Origin: an uncultured Selenomonadales bacterium
Lineage (GTDB): Bacteria; Bacillota; Negativicutes; Selenomonadales; Selenomonadaceae
Assembly: GCA_937915725.1 (NCBI GenBank)
Contig: CALGGV010000013.1
Span: 1 to 50,245 of the forward strand
DNA length: 50,245 bases
Direction: 5' to 3'
Shown here in pieces: positions 7,259 through 15,504 of the stretch. The position numbers were made by a program, and so were the translations under genes. The stretch's first letter is position 1. Every line of letters starts with the position of its first letter. Under the pieces are notes generated by a model. That model was not told the origin of the DNA. It saw nothing but the letters and a program-made list of their open reading frames with translations, and ran no database searches.

Positions 7259-9010
7259 ATGATGGATAATTTTTCGGTTACCATGAAATTAGTTATCCTA
7301 AACGTGGTAGCGGCTATTGGTATTATCATTATGGGATTTGTAGGGTATTTCGCTGTAAATACCGCCAAAGACCGGCTTGAGGTTATGTACAAAACCAACC
7401 TCAATTCAATTTATCACGTGGCGCGTTGCCGCTATTCTGTAAGATACGCGCAGGTTCAAATGTCCGTATTCCCGCTGTCTACTGACGTTGCGTTGGGCGA
7501 TTCACGCAAACAAAAATATGCGTCCGCAGTTAAAGACTTTGAAGACAATTTGGCAGAATACGAAAAAATTATTGCAGGCGATCAAGAATTAATAGCTGAC
7601 CTTGCCCCTGCAAAAGTCGAATGGGACGCCTTCAAAAAAGCCGGTGATCAATTAATGACAATGGCTCCGCCCCCCGAAGCTTTAACAGATCCTATGGCTT
7701 TGGCGGCACACAGAAATAACGCCATGCACTTTTATGAACAAAATGGTATTCCGCATGCTGTAGCTATCGGCGATATTTCCGGCGAAATGCTTAACAAAGT
7801 CCGTGAAAAAGCTGATTCAATGATGCAGGACAGCGTTGCAGCCGTTAATTCAATGGTTTTCAGAACTTTTGCAATTACCGCGGCAATGATTATCATACTG
7901 CTTCTTATCAGCTCCGTTGTTATGAAATCTGTTACAAATCCGCTTAAAAATATGGTTGAACTTTTCCATTTGCTTAGAAACGGCGACTTCAGAAAGAGTA
8001 GCCTTATTGACCCGAACCGCGGCGACGAATTTGGCACAATGTCACAAGCTATTCGTGATATGCGCGAAACTGTCAGCAAACTTATTCAAAAAACTGCAAA
8101 TTCTTCAGAACAATTAGCGGCGTCATCTGAAGAATTGACTGCAAGTGCTAACCAAGCCTCTCAAGCCTCCGAACAAGTTGCACAATCCGTTACAAAATCT
8201 GCAGGCGAAGTTGTCGAACAACAAAGAGACGTCGGCGATTCACTTGACGCTATTAACGCCGCTATGGTTTCAATCGACAATATCGGCAAAACTGCTGATA
8301 ATGTTTCTTCACATGCTACAAAGGCTAACAATCAAGCTACCGTCGGAAATAAAGCAGTTGATGACGCGGTACAACAAATTATCAGCGTTGAAAAAATTGT
8401 TAATGATTCTGCGGCAACTGTTGATAAACTCGGTAAACGTTCACAAGAAATTGGACAAATTGTTGAGGCTATTTCCGGAATTGCCGAACAAACAAACTTA
8501 CTTGCACTAAACGCGGCGATAGAGGCGGCGCGCGCAGGCGAACACGGGCGCGGCTTTGCTGTTGTTTCTGAAGAAGTTAGGAAACTTGCAGAAGAATCCC
8601 AAAACGCGGCTCAACAAATTGCCTCGCTTATCGGCTCCATTCAAGCAGAAACTACAAACGCGGTTGACTCAATGCAAAAAGGTAATGCGGCCGTTAGAGC
8701 CGGTACTGAATCAGTAGAAAAATTGCGTGATACTTTTGAAGATATACGCGGGGCGACAGATAATGTTGCAGTCGAGGCAAGAAATATGGTACGTGAACTT
8801 GACGCCATTGCTAAAGCTACAATGAAAATCCGTGATAATTCGCAGGCAATTTCAGATAAAAGTGCAAATGTTTCACAGGAAATGGAAAGTGTATCAGCGG
8901 CGGCGGAGCAACAATCTGCATCTGCGGAGGAAATTTCTTCTGCGTCTGATGAACTTTCAAGACTTGCACAAGATTTACAAAATTCTTTGCAGGCGTTCAA
9001 ATACGACTGA
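7259..9010 (+). CDS. Methyl-accepting chemotaxis protein (4HB sensor), tandem copy 2
   Basis: A 583-aa chemoreceptor with the same architecture as its upstream neighbour: TM1 (about 9-30), 4HB sensor (to about 195), TM2 (about 197-218), HAMP, signalling domain with the same E-Q-T-N-L-L-A-L-N-A-A-I-E-A-A-R tip. The start is ATGATG at 7259 after AAAGGGGAAA. From about residue 280 the protein differs from copy 1 at only a handful of positions, while the sensor domain is clearly diverged. This fits recent duplication, or gene conversion of the signalling half with selection for a new ligand. Both proteins end in the same residues (Q-A-F-K-Y-D) without a CheR-tethering pentapeptide. Confidence 0.95.
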   Translation: MMDNFSVTMKLVILNVVAAIGIIIMGFVGYFAVNTAKDRLEVMYKTNLNSIYHVARCRYSVRYAQVQMSVFPLSTDVALGDSRKQKYASAVKDFEDNLAEYEKIIAGDQELIADLAPAKVEWDAFKKAGDQLMTMAPPPEALTDPMALAAHRNNAMHFYEQNGIPHAVAIGDISGEMLNKVREKADSMMQDSVAAVNSMVFRTFAITAAMIIILLLISSVVMKSVTNPLKNMVELFHLLRNGDFRKSSLIDPNRGDEFGTMSQAIRDMRETVSKLIQKTANSSEQLAASSEELTASANQASQASEQVAQSVTKSAGEVVEQQRDVGDSLDAINAAMVSIDNIGKTADNVSSHATKANNQATVGNKAVDDAVQQIISVEKIVNDSAATVDKLGKRSQEIGQIVEAISGIAEQTNLLALNAAIEAARAGEHGRGFAVVSEEVRKLAEESQNAAQQIASLIGSIQAETTNAVDSMQKGNAAVRAGTESVEKLRDTFEDIRGATDNVAVEARNMVRELDAIAKATMKIRDNSQAISDKSANVSQEMESVSAAAEQQSASAEEISSASDELSRLAQDLQNSLQAFKYD

Positions 9011-9034
9011 CAAATTTTTTAAAATTAAAATTTT

Positions 9035-9070
9035 TAAATCGGCGGGGATTTTTACCCTGTCGATTTTTTT
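9035..9070 (+). terminator. Rho-independent terminator after MCP copy 2
   Basis: TCGGCGGGG, loop ATTTTTA, CCCTGTCGA then a run of eight T. A clear stem-loop plus U-tract, homologous to the one at 7130. Confidence 0.7.
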
Positions 9071-9130
9071 TGCAACAAAAAAACCGCCGCCAATTCCTGA
9101 CGACGGCAAATTTATTGTAAGATATAGAAA

Positions 9131-9646
9131 TTATTTAACATTGACAACAATTTCAGCTGCATTTTCGCCGACAATTTCTGCGCCGCTGTCGAGTAAAACT
9201 TGAGTAACTTTTTTGCTTAAATCGCCGCCCGCGCCGGTAATTGCAACTTTTGCGCCTTTAAGAGCCGCCGCGCTTGCCTCACTGAAAGAAATTTCATCGC
9301 CAACACGAATTTCCGGAATAGGTTTATCTTCGACGTGAACACTTCCAGCCAAAAGGTCGCCCTTGCCGCCGTCAAATTTAATAATCATGTGACCGAGCGT
9401 GCGAATATTGCTGTGAACGTCTTCGCCGACTTTGATAACTGCAAATTCTTTTCCTGCAACTTTGAGGACATCGCCGGCTTTAATTTCGCCGTCAAGTTTA
9501 TTGCCGCTGTGCAAAACAGAAAATTCACGGAGCTCCGGCAATACCATTGAATCATCAAACATAACCAGCATTTTTACAACGTTTAAGAATTTTGGAACGT
9601 CGCCGCCAATTCCTACAATTTTTGTACTGTAATATTTTTTCGACAT
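9131..9646 (-). CDS. Glucitol/sorbitol PTS IIA-like protein with C-terminal extension
   Basis: The first ~120 residues follow the SrlB/GutA (EIIA-Gut) pattern: L-P-E-L-R-E-F-S-V-L-H-S-G around the histidine that is phosphorylated by HPr in the family, then V-G-E-D-V-H-S-N-I-R-T-L-G-H-M and F-D-G. The usual family length is about 120 aa; this protein has about 50 further residues (I-T-G-A-G-G-D-L-S-K-K-V-T-Q-V-L-L-D-S-G-A-E-I-V-G) that look like a small alpha/beta unit. No IIB/IIC partner or sorbitol enzyme is nearby, so it stands alone (RBS GGAGGG). The role may be regulatory rather than transport. Family assignment is good, function open. Confidence 0.75.
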   Translation of the reverse strand: MSKKYYSTKIVGIGGDVPKFLNVVKMLVMFDDSMVLPELREFSVLHSGNKLDGEIKAGDVLKVAGKEFAVIKVGEDVHSNIRTLGHMIIKFDGGKGDLLAGSVHVEDKPIPEIRVGDEISFSEASAAALKGAKVAITGAGGDLSKKVTQVLLDSGAEIVGENAAEIVVNVK

Positions 9647-9767
9647 TCAGAACCCTCCAATACTACAAATAAATCTAACTTTAAAGTTACATTCGGCAAG
9701 CCGTTAATTTATCCTGCCGACCTTTAAAAATTTTCTGTCAATTTTTTTTCGTGCAAATATTTTTTTC

Positions 9768-9796
9768 TTGACAATTTAAGATGTTGGTGTTATTAT
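9768..9796 (+). promoter_or_regulatory. Promoter of tRNA-Leu
   Basis: TTGACA (9768-9773), 17-bp spacer, TATTAT (9791-9796), ending 12 bp before the tRNA 5' end; typical of a stable-RNA promoter. Confidence 0.75.
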
Positions 9797-9808
9797 TACC
9801 GCCGTAAT

Positions 9809-9895
9809 GCCGAAGTGGCGGAATTGGCAGACGCAGCAGACTCAAAATCTGCCGTAGGCAACTACGTGCCGGTTCGAGTCCGGCCTTCGGCACCA
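9809..9895 (+). tRNA. tRNA-Leu (anticodon CAA)
   Basis: An 87-nt class II tRNA. Acceptor GCCGAAG pairs with CTTCGGC, followed by ACCA encoded in the DNA. The anticodon stem GCAGA/TCTGC encloses loop CTCAAAA (anticodon CAA, reads UUG). A variable arm and a GGTTCGAGTCC T-arm are present. It contains a GGCC site near 9882. Confidence 0.95.
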
Positions 9896-9927
9896 TTTTT
9901 TTTGCAATAAATTTTTAAGATATATTA

Positions 9928-9962
9928 AAGCGGTTAAGTTTTTGGCTTAGCCGTTTTTTTGC
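9928..9962 (+). terminator. Terminator after tRNA-Leu
   Basis: GCGGTTAAG, loop TTTTTG, GCTTAGCCG followed by seven T. Stable stem plus U-run. Confidence 0.7.
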
Positions 9963-9994
9963 GCCCAAAATCAACCTAAAATCGCCCAAAATGG

Positions 9995-10300
9995 CGGAAA
10001 ATTTCAACGTAGCAGGGCTTACAAAATTTCTTTAGAAAAAAAGTATTAACCGGCGGAAATTTTTCAATTAACGGCTAAAATTTCAACACAGCAGGGCTTG
10101 CAAGTTTTTTTTAGAAGTTTTTTACAAAGATTTAAAAATTAACAAGTCGGCATTTCTTTTTTTCAAAAACGGAGTGCGGCGGGCGTCTTTTGCGCCTTCT
10201 AATCTTACTTTTGTCAACATACTCTAGGTAAAGTATTAAACGTCGGAAATTTTACGAATTAGCAACTAAAAATTTGCTTAATCTTCGTTTTATGTTAAGA
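9995..10300. repeat. Intergenic repeat cluster between tRNA-Leu and DUF4127 gene
   Basis: The ~430-bp gap holds no gene but several internal direct repeats. AATTTCAACGTAGCAGGGCT (about 9999) recurs as AATTTCAACACAGCAGGGCT (about 10079), each followed by a TTTAGAA tail. AAAGTATTAACCGGCGGAAA (about 10041) recurs as AAAGTATTAAACGTCGGAAA (about 10231). Between them (about 10121-10240) is a copy of the interspersed element: ACAAGTCGGCATTTC, GGAGTGCGGCGGGCGTC, CAACATACTCTA. Confidence 0.6.
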
Positions 10301-10327
10301 TTGTAAAAAATTTTGGGAGTGATTTTA

Positions 10328-11935
10328 TTGAAAAAAATTTGTGGAATTTTTTTAACAGCGTTAATTTTTTTTGTGTCAAATACGACAAGCGCGGCGCGGA
10401 CAAAAATTTTATTTATACCGCACGATGATCGCCCCGTTTCCTGCTATCAAACGGCGGAAATTGTCAAAGAAACAGGCGCAGAAATTATAATGCCGCCGAT
10501 TGAACTTTTGGGCTTAAGCGGCTCCAATGAACACCCCGACCAACTTTGGAAATGGTTTGAAGAAAATGCAAAATCTGCGCGCGCGGCGGTAATTGCGTCC
10601 GATTCTTTACTTTACGGCGGTTTAATTCCTTCCCGCAAGCACGAATTTTCACAAGAAAAAATTTCTGCGTGGGTAGAAAATTTTAAAAATATCCGTGAAC
10701 AAAATCCGGAAATGAAATTGTACGTTTTCGCCTCATTAATGAGAACTCCTATGCAAGGAACAAAGGGCGATATTGAAGAGCCGGAATATTACGCGGAATA
10801 CGGCGCAAATATTCACCAATACACCGCACTTTTGGACAAGCAGGAAATTTCACGCCTTAACAACGAAGAAAAAAATTATTTTAACTACCTTGAAAATTCA
10901 ATTCCGCAAAATGTTTTAAATGACTGGATGAATCGCCGTGCTAAAAATTTTTCAGCTACAAAAAAAATGGTAGACTTCACAAGCGCGGGGATTATTGATT
11001 ATTTGATTGTCGGACGTGACGATAACGCGCCACTTTGTCAAACACACAAAGAAAATCGAGAGCTTTTAAATTACGCGGCGAAAAATAATCTGCCTAAAGA
11101 AAAATTTCAATCGCTTGCCGGTATCGACGAATTTAATTTGTTACTGTTGACACGCGCAATTAATGAAATTCGCGGCAAAATTCCTGCTGTTAATGTGCAA
11201 TTTAACAAAGGCGTTGGCGGTAAAACTATTCCCGCTTTTTCTGATGAACCTATAAAAGTTTCTATCGAAGACGAAATTATTATTGCAGGCGGGCAAGCCG
11301 TGAAAAATCCTAAAGACGCAGATTTTGTTTTGTTGGTGAACACCGATATTAACGGCGAAACTTTATGGAGTCATAATCAGCCGCCGAGCGATAAAAATTT
11401 TGTACCAAATTTAATTCCTACCAACAGTACTAATAATTTTGTAGAATTGGTTGAAAAAAATTTAAAAAACGGCTATAAAATTGGAATTGCCGATATAAAT
11501 TATTGTAACGGCTCTGATAACGCACTTATGAAAATTTTGCACGATAAAAATTTACTTTTTAAATTTCAATCTTACGCAGGCTGGAATACTGCCACAAATT
11601 CAACCGGCTTTGCACTTTCGACGGGAATTTTAGCAAAGTACATGATGAATGATTCCAAAAATAAACTTTTGGTGCGCCGTTATCTTGACGATTGGGCGTA
11701 TCAAGCAAATATTCGCTCGATTGTCGGTAATGAATTATTTTATATGCCGCGCGGCGTTATTGCCTATTACCAATTTGATGGCGAAAGGGAATATGTTGAA
11801 AGGCGGGAGACGGAATTAATGCAAAGTTTTGCAGCTGAAAATTTGCCGCCTTATAGATATTTGCGCGGCTTGAAAATTACTAATCCATGGAACAGAATGT
11901 TTGAATGTCACATTGAATTTGGCTCAAATGAATAA
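10328..11935 (+). CDS. DUF4127 family exported protein
   Basis: A 535-aa protein starting at TTG 10328 (SD GGGAG 12 bp before); the upstream in-frame TTG at 10313 would overlap the SD. A signal peptide is clear: K-K, hydrophobic I-C-G-I-F-L-T-A-L-I-F-F-V, then S-A-A. The mature N-terminus (K-I-L-F-I-P-H-D-D-R-P-V-S) and G-R-D-D-N-A-P are hallmarks of DUF4127, a family without an assigned activity. Its last codons overlap the next gene (ATGAATAA), so the two are translationally coupled and probably act together at the envelope, perhaps in glycan handling (inference). Confidence 0.85.
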   Translation: MKKICGIFLTALIFFVSNTTSAARTKILFIPHDDRPVSCYQTAEIVKETGAEIIMPPIELLGLSGSNEHPDQLWKWFEENAKSARAAVIASDSLLYGGLIPSRKHEFSQEKISAWVENFKNIREQNPEMKLYVFASLMRTPMQGTKGDIEEPEYYAEYGANIHQYTALLDKQEISRLNNEEKNYFNYLENSIPQNVLNDWMNRRAKNFSATKKMVDFTSAGIIDYLIVGRDDNAPLCQTHKENRELLNYAAKNNLPKEKFQSLAGIDEFNLLLLTRAINEIRGKIPAVNVQFNKGVGGKTIPAFSDEPIKVSIEDEIIIAGGQAVKNPKDADFVLLVNTDINGETLWSHNQPPSDKNFVPNLIPTNSTNNFVELVEKNLKNGYKIGIADINYCNGSDNALMKILHDKNLLFKFQSYAGWNTATNSTGFALSTGILAKYMMNDSKNKLLVRRYLDDWAYQANIRSIVGNELFYMPRGVIAYYQFDGEREYVERRETELMQSFAAENLPPYRYLRGLKITNPWNRMFECHIEFGSNE

Positions 11936-12977
11936 ACGAATTTTTGAATTAGATATTTTGCGCGGCTTGTCAATAGCTTTAATGATAATCGTTGACGCGC
12001 CGCCGGACGTAATTTATCAAACACTGCAACATTCGGCGTGGGAAGGAATAAATTTAGCTGATACAGTTTTTCCGGCGTTTGTATTTGCAATGGGCGTGGC
12101 AACGGCTATTTCAAGTTCAAGGCGTCAACCTTCGCTGAAAAAAATTTGCCTTCGCGCAGGAATTTTATTTCTTGTAGGATTTTTGCTGAACGTCCTAATA
12201 TATTTTTGTTTTGAGTGGGCGAAGTTGAGACTTTTTGGAGTATTTCAGCGATTAGCTTTAACATATTTTTGGGGAACTTTGATTTTGCTGAAATTAAAAA
12301 ACGCCGCCCAAATTTCAGCGGCGGCTTTTTTGTTGTTAATAATCTCGTCATTAGGATTTCACATTTACGCGCCGGACGCACCTTTTTCGGAAATTGAAAA
12401 TATTAGTGGCGCGGTTGATAAAATTTTTCCCGGCGTGAATCACATTTACACTTCAACACACGACCCCGAAGGCTTATATGGAACTTTAAATAGCGTGGCA
12501 TCAATGTTATTTGGAATTTTGGCGGGAAAATTTCTGCTGAAAAATGAAATTTGGAAAATAATTTTATACGGCGCAGGAATTTTTATTTTAGGTTACGGCT
12601 GGAGTTTTTTTGATATTATTGCAAAAAAAATTTGGACAACGCCTTTTGCACTTTTGAACGCGGGCGGCGATATGATTTTTCTTGCGTTGTTGTTAATTTT
12701 ATTTGAAAAGTTGCCGCGTACAAAAAAATTTTTTCGTCCGTTTGATTCATTGGGAAAAAATCCATTTTTCTTTTTCGTGGCGGCGAATGTTTCAACAATT
12801 CTTTTATGTTCGATAAAAATTTTGGGTACGCCTCTTTGGCTTTTAATGTACAAAATAACTTTTCAAGGATTTATCAGCCCGGAATTTGGCACAACTATTT
12901 TTTGTTTGATATGGTGTATCTTGTGGATAATTCCGGCAGAAATTTTAAATCAACGCGGGATTATTTTAAAAATTTAA
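11928..12977 (+). CDS. Multi-pass membrane acyltransferase-like protein (NagX/YeiB/DUF5009-like)
   Basis: A 349-aa protein starting at ATG 11928, overlapping the DUF4127 stop by 8 bp. The N-terminus (R-I-F-E-L-D-I-L-R-G-L-S-I-A-L-M) is the family signature of heparan-alpha-glucosaminide N-acetyltransferase-like proteins. About nine to ten hydrophobic segments follow, including an N-terminal D-T-V-F-P-A-F-V-F-A-M-G-V helix conserved in the family. These proteins are thought to move acyl groups onto sugars across the membrane. Pairing with an exported DUF4127 protein suggests a joint step on an extracytoplasmic glycan; this is inference. Confidence 0.8.
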   Translation: MNKRIFELDILRGLSIALMIIVDAPPDVIYQTLQHSAWEGINLADTVFPAFVFAMGVATAISSSRRQPSLKKICLRAGILFLVGFLLNVLIYFCFEWAKLRLFGVFQRLALTYFWGTLILLKLKNAAQISAAAFLLLIISSLGFHIYAPDAPFSEIENISGAVDKIFPGVNHIYTSTHDPEGLYGTLNSVASMLFGILAGKFLLKNEIWKIILYGAGIFILGYGWSFFDIIAKKIWTTPFALLNAGGDMIFLALLLILFEKLPRTKKFFRPFDSLGKNPFFFFVAANVSTILLCSIKILGTPLWLLMYKITFQGFISPEFGTTIFCLIWCILWIIPAEILNQRGIILKI

Positions 12978-13011
12978 GGGCTAGAAAAAATTTCCCTAAT
13001 CACTAGGAATT

Positions 13012-13180
13012 TTTTACAAAGATTTAATTTATAAATGTACTTTCTTTCTTTGGTGCAAAGAAAGAAAGTTACCAAAGAAAGAAACTGCCGAATATAATCG
13101 CATCACGCGATTAACATTCGGCGGGCGCACGTCCTGTGCGCCCAAATTTTGCTTGTTTGTAAACATACTCTAACCACTAA
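13012..13180. repeat. Interspersed repeat copy with GGGCGCAC palindrome
   Basis: The gap 12978-13181 contains TTTCTTTCTTTGG...CAAAGAAAGAAA inverted repeats (about 13035-13083), CTGCCGAATAT...ATTCGGCGGG (about 13085-13125), the palindrome GGGCGCAC/GTGCGCCC with loop GTCCT (13123-13143) and AACATACTCTAA (about 13163). The same blocks recur at 5060-5180, 10121-10240, 32765-32905 and 38295-38375. Confidence 0.6.
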
Positions 13181-13181
13181 A

Positions 13182-13544
13182 TCAGCGTCCGAAAGTGTCC
13201 CATGCAATTTCAGTAAAATAAATTACGGTAACAACTTCATCAGCAGTAATACGGCGTTTGTAAATTTCCTCAAAATTTTTCATCAACGCCTCTTTAGTGT
13301 TAATTTCCGGATTTTGATGCTCCAAGTCGATTGAAGATAAAGTTCCCATAGTTTTAACGCGGACTTTGTCAAGATAAGCGCGGTACAAAAATTCTTTCGT
13401 ATCACCCGGTCTGCCAACAGTTATCCAAACAACCGAACTTTCCGGAAAAAGATTTGAAACATCACCGAGACGCACTGTACAATTTTTACTGCGCGCCATT
13501 AGCATTTCACGGTGTTTTGGATCTCTAAAATTTAACGCCATCAT
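13182..13544 (-). CDS. ASCH/PUA-like domain protein
   Basis: A 120-aa protein. The pattern S-K-N-C-T-V-R-L-G-D, a beta-rich centre, an R-A-Y-L-D-K-V-R-V-K-T strand, then a D-x-E-H...N-F-E-E-I-Y-K-R-R-I-T-A-D-E-V-V-T-V-I-Y-F tail matches the ASCH branch of the PUA-like fold, thought to bind RNA or nucleotides. The start is ATG 13544 (or the next codon) after AAAGGAAG. It lies downstream of the aminotransferase on the same strand with a heptad-repeat hairpin between. No catalytic assignment is safe. Confidence 0.65.
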   Translation of the reverse strand: MMALNFRDPKHREMLMARSKNCTVRLGDVSNLFPESSVVWITVGRPGDTKEFLYRAYLDKVRVKTMGTLSSIDLEHQNPEINTKEALMKNFEEIYKRRITADEVVTVIYFTEIAWDTFGR

Positions 13545-13572
13545 TTGAAAAACTTCCTTTCAGTCAATTTTT

Positions 13573-13637
13573 TAAGGACTAGGGGTTAAGGACTAAGGAA
13601 TTTTTTTTATTAAACCCTAGCCCTTAATCCTTAATCC
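13573..13637 (-). repeat. Heptanucleotide-repeat hairpin after aminotransferase (copy 2)
   Basis: Plus strand: AAGGACTAGGGGTTAAGGAC then TAAGG, an A/T loop (about 13598-13615), then CCCTAGCCCTTAATCCTTAA then TCCTTA. It has the same heptads and hairpin design as 3690-3772. The aminotransferase stop codon (TAA, 13631-13633) lies inside the repeat, so this copy grew directly onto a gene's 3' end. Confidence 0.75.
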
Positions 13638-14815
13638 TTATATTCGGAGGCTAATTTTTTGAAAAGCGGTAAAGATTTTTCAATAGTTTCAGTTTTAATG
13701 CAATAGGCGGCGCGGAAATATCCTGCACAGCCGAAATCTGCGCCCGGCACAAGCAATAAATCATATTTTTTGGCGCGCTCACAAAAAGCGTAATCGTCAT
13801 CTTCCAACGCCTTAGGGAAAAGATAAAACGCGCCTTGAGGCTTAACACATTCAAATCCCGCGTCAATTAAACCTTCATACAAAAGTTTTGCATTTCGTTC
13901 ATAAATTGAAATATCCGAAGGCTTGCCTGCACATTTCGCTATAACCAACTGCCATAAACTCGGCGCGTTGACGTGCGTCAAAACTCTAGCCGCGCCTGCA
14001 ATCGCTCCAAAGATTTTTCCAAAATCTGCAACAGCGTCCGGTACAACGATATAGCCGATTCTTTCGCCGGGCAATGAAAAACTTTTGCTGTAAGAATAAC
14101 AAACTAAAGTATTGTCGTAAAAATTCGGCACGTAGGGAACGTCAACGCCGTAAGCAATTTCTCTGTAAGGCTCGTCAGAAATTATAAAAATTGCGTGGTT
14201 AAATTCTTCAGATTTTTTGTTGAGAATCTGCGCGAGAGTTTTAATAGTTTCGACGGAATAAACCGCGCCGGAAGGATTGTTTGGCGAATTGATAATTACG
14301 GCTTTAACTTTCGGCGTCAACATTTTCTCAAAGGCGTCAAAATCAATCTGCCAATCTTTAGGTTGCGCGGGAACTACATTTAATTTCGCTCCAACTGATT
14401 CAACAAAAACTTTGTATTCCGGAAAATACGGCGCAAAAGTTATAAATTCGTCGCCGTCCTCTGCAAGTGCCTTGAAAGAAATTGTAATAGCGGCGGCGGC
14501 TCCTGCCGTGATAAAAATATTTTTGCCTGCAAATTTTGTACCAAAACGTTGATTAATACTTTGCGCCAAAATTTCTCTAACTTGCGGGTTGCCCGGCGCA
14601 ACTGTATAACCGTGAACGGCTGAAGGTTCATAATTTTGCAGAATATCAACAGCCGCGTTCTTTACAAATTCCGGCGTCGGAACATTTGGGTTGCCCAAGC
14701 TGAAATCAAAAATATTTTCTTCGCCGACTTCTGCCGCACGTTTTCTGCCAAATTCAAAAATCGTACGAATTGTAGATTTTTTCGTTCCCAATTCATACAT
14801 TTTTGCTGAAACCAT
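13631..14815 (-). CDS. PLP-dependent aminotransferase, class I/II
   Basis: A 394-aa fold-type I aminotransferase. G-N-P-N-V-P-T-P near the N-terminus, N-S-P-N-N-P-S-G, D-E-P-Y-R-E, and the PLP-binding lysine in S-Y-S-K-S-F-S-L-P-G-E-R-I-G-Y are all present. It resembles aspartate/aromatic-type aminotransferases of Firmicutes (annotated AspC/PatA-like); the amino donor cannot be read from sequence. ATG at 14815 follows GGAGGTGA. The last codon falls within a heptad repeat. Confidence 0.93.
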   Translation of the reverse strand: MVSAKMYELGTKKSTIRTIFEFGRKRAAEVGEENIFDFSLGNPNVPTPEFVKNAAVDILQNYEPSAVHGYTVAPGNPQVREILAQSINQRFGTKFAGKNIFITAGAAAAITISFKALAEDGDEFITFAPYFPEYKVFVESVGAKLNVVPAQPKDWQIDFDAFEKMLTPKVKAVIINSPNNPSGAVYSVETIKTLAQILNKKSEEFNHAIFIISDEPYREIAYGVDVPYVPNFYDNTLVCYSYSKSFSLPGERIGYIVVPDAVADFGKIFGAIAGAARVLTHVNAPSLWQLVIAKCAGKPSDISIYERNAKLLYEGLIDAGFECVKPQGAFYLFPKALEDDDYAFCERAKKYDLLLVPGADFGCAGYFRAAYCIKTETIEKSLPLFKKLASEYKD

Positions 14816-14921
14816 AAAAAAATCACCTCCAAAAATTTTCGATATATTATCACAAGCAGAAAAAATTTTAAAGCAGGATTTATCAAGACTTTGTATAAAT
14901 TTTGTTTTGGGAGGCGATAAC

Positions 14922-15488
14922 TTGAAAAAATTTTTTACAATATTTTTTATCTGTTTAGCAATGGCGGCGAATATTTCGGTTGCGCGCGCAGATATGATCC
15001 GTGTTTCTGATGTTGACGTTCAAAATTTTGTTCATTCGATAGCCAATGTGATTTACAGTGAAGAATTTCAGAAAGAAAAGCCGTTACTTTTAACAAACGC
15101 CGCAAAAATTGAAAATACCGAATTTCCGGAAATTGGAAAGACGGCTTATGTTTGTCAATTCGGCTTAAAAACTGCAACCGCGCCGGACGGCGAAATAATA
15201 TTTTTCATTGACAGCGAAGAAAAAGTTTTTGCATTTAAAATTGTAGGTTATTCAAATCAATCAGCCGAAAATGCAAGCGTTTTACTTTTTATAGCGTTGC
15301 AAAATTTAGGGTTGACTCAAGCTGACGCAGAATTTTTAATAAATAATTTAAGCGATGATGAATTTTTGGCAAGTTCGATTGTTTGGAGTGAAACAAAAAA
15401 TCGTTGTTTTGTGTTAATGGCGGGAGCGCGGGCTCAATCTGCTGAAGGTTTTCAATTTGTGGTTGTGGCAAGCGATAAAAAAGATTAA
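14922..15488 (+). CDS. Small secreted protein of unknown function
   Basis: A 188-aa protein starting at TTG 14922 after GGGAGGCG. The longer frame from 14691 overlaps the aminotransferase antisense and is not a credible start. A signal peptide is clear (K-K-F-F-T-I-F-F-I-C-L-A-M-A-A...A-R-A). The mature part has no family I recognise. It is divergent from the aminotransferase and 16 bp upstream of a nitroreductase, so it may share a transcript with the latter. Confidence 0.7.
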   Translation: MKKFFTIFFICLAMAANISVARADMIRVSDVDVQNFVHSIANVIYSEEFQKEKPLLLTNAAKIENTEFPEIGKTAYVCQFGLKTATAPDGEIIFFIDSEEKVFAFKIVGYSNQSAENASVLLFIALQNLGLTQADAEFLINNLSDDEFLASSIVWSETKNRCFVLMAGARAQSAEGFQFVVVASDKKD

Positions 15489-15504
15489 TTTTGGAGGCGG
15501 TAAA

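Noticed and set aside
14691..14921. Long N-terminal extension of the small secreted protein
   Set aside because: It would run antisense through the aminotransferase 5' end and bury a clear SD plus signal peptide start at 14922.
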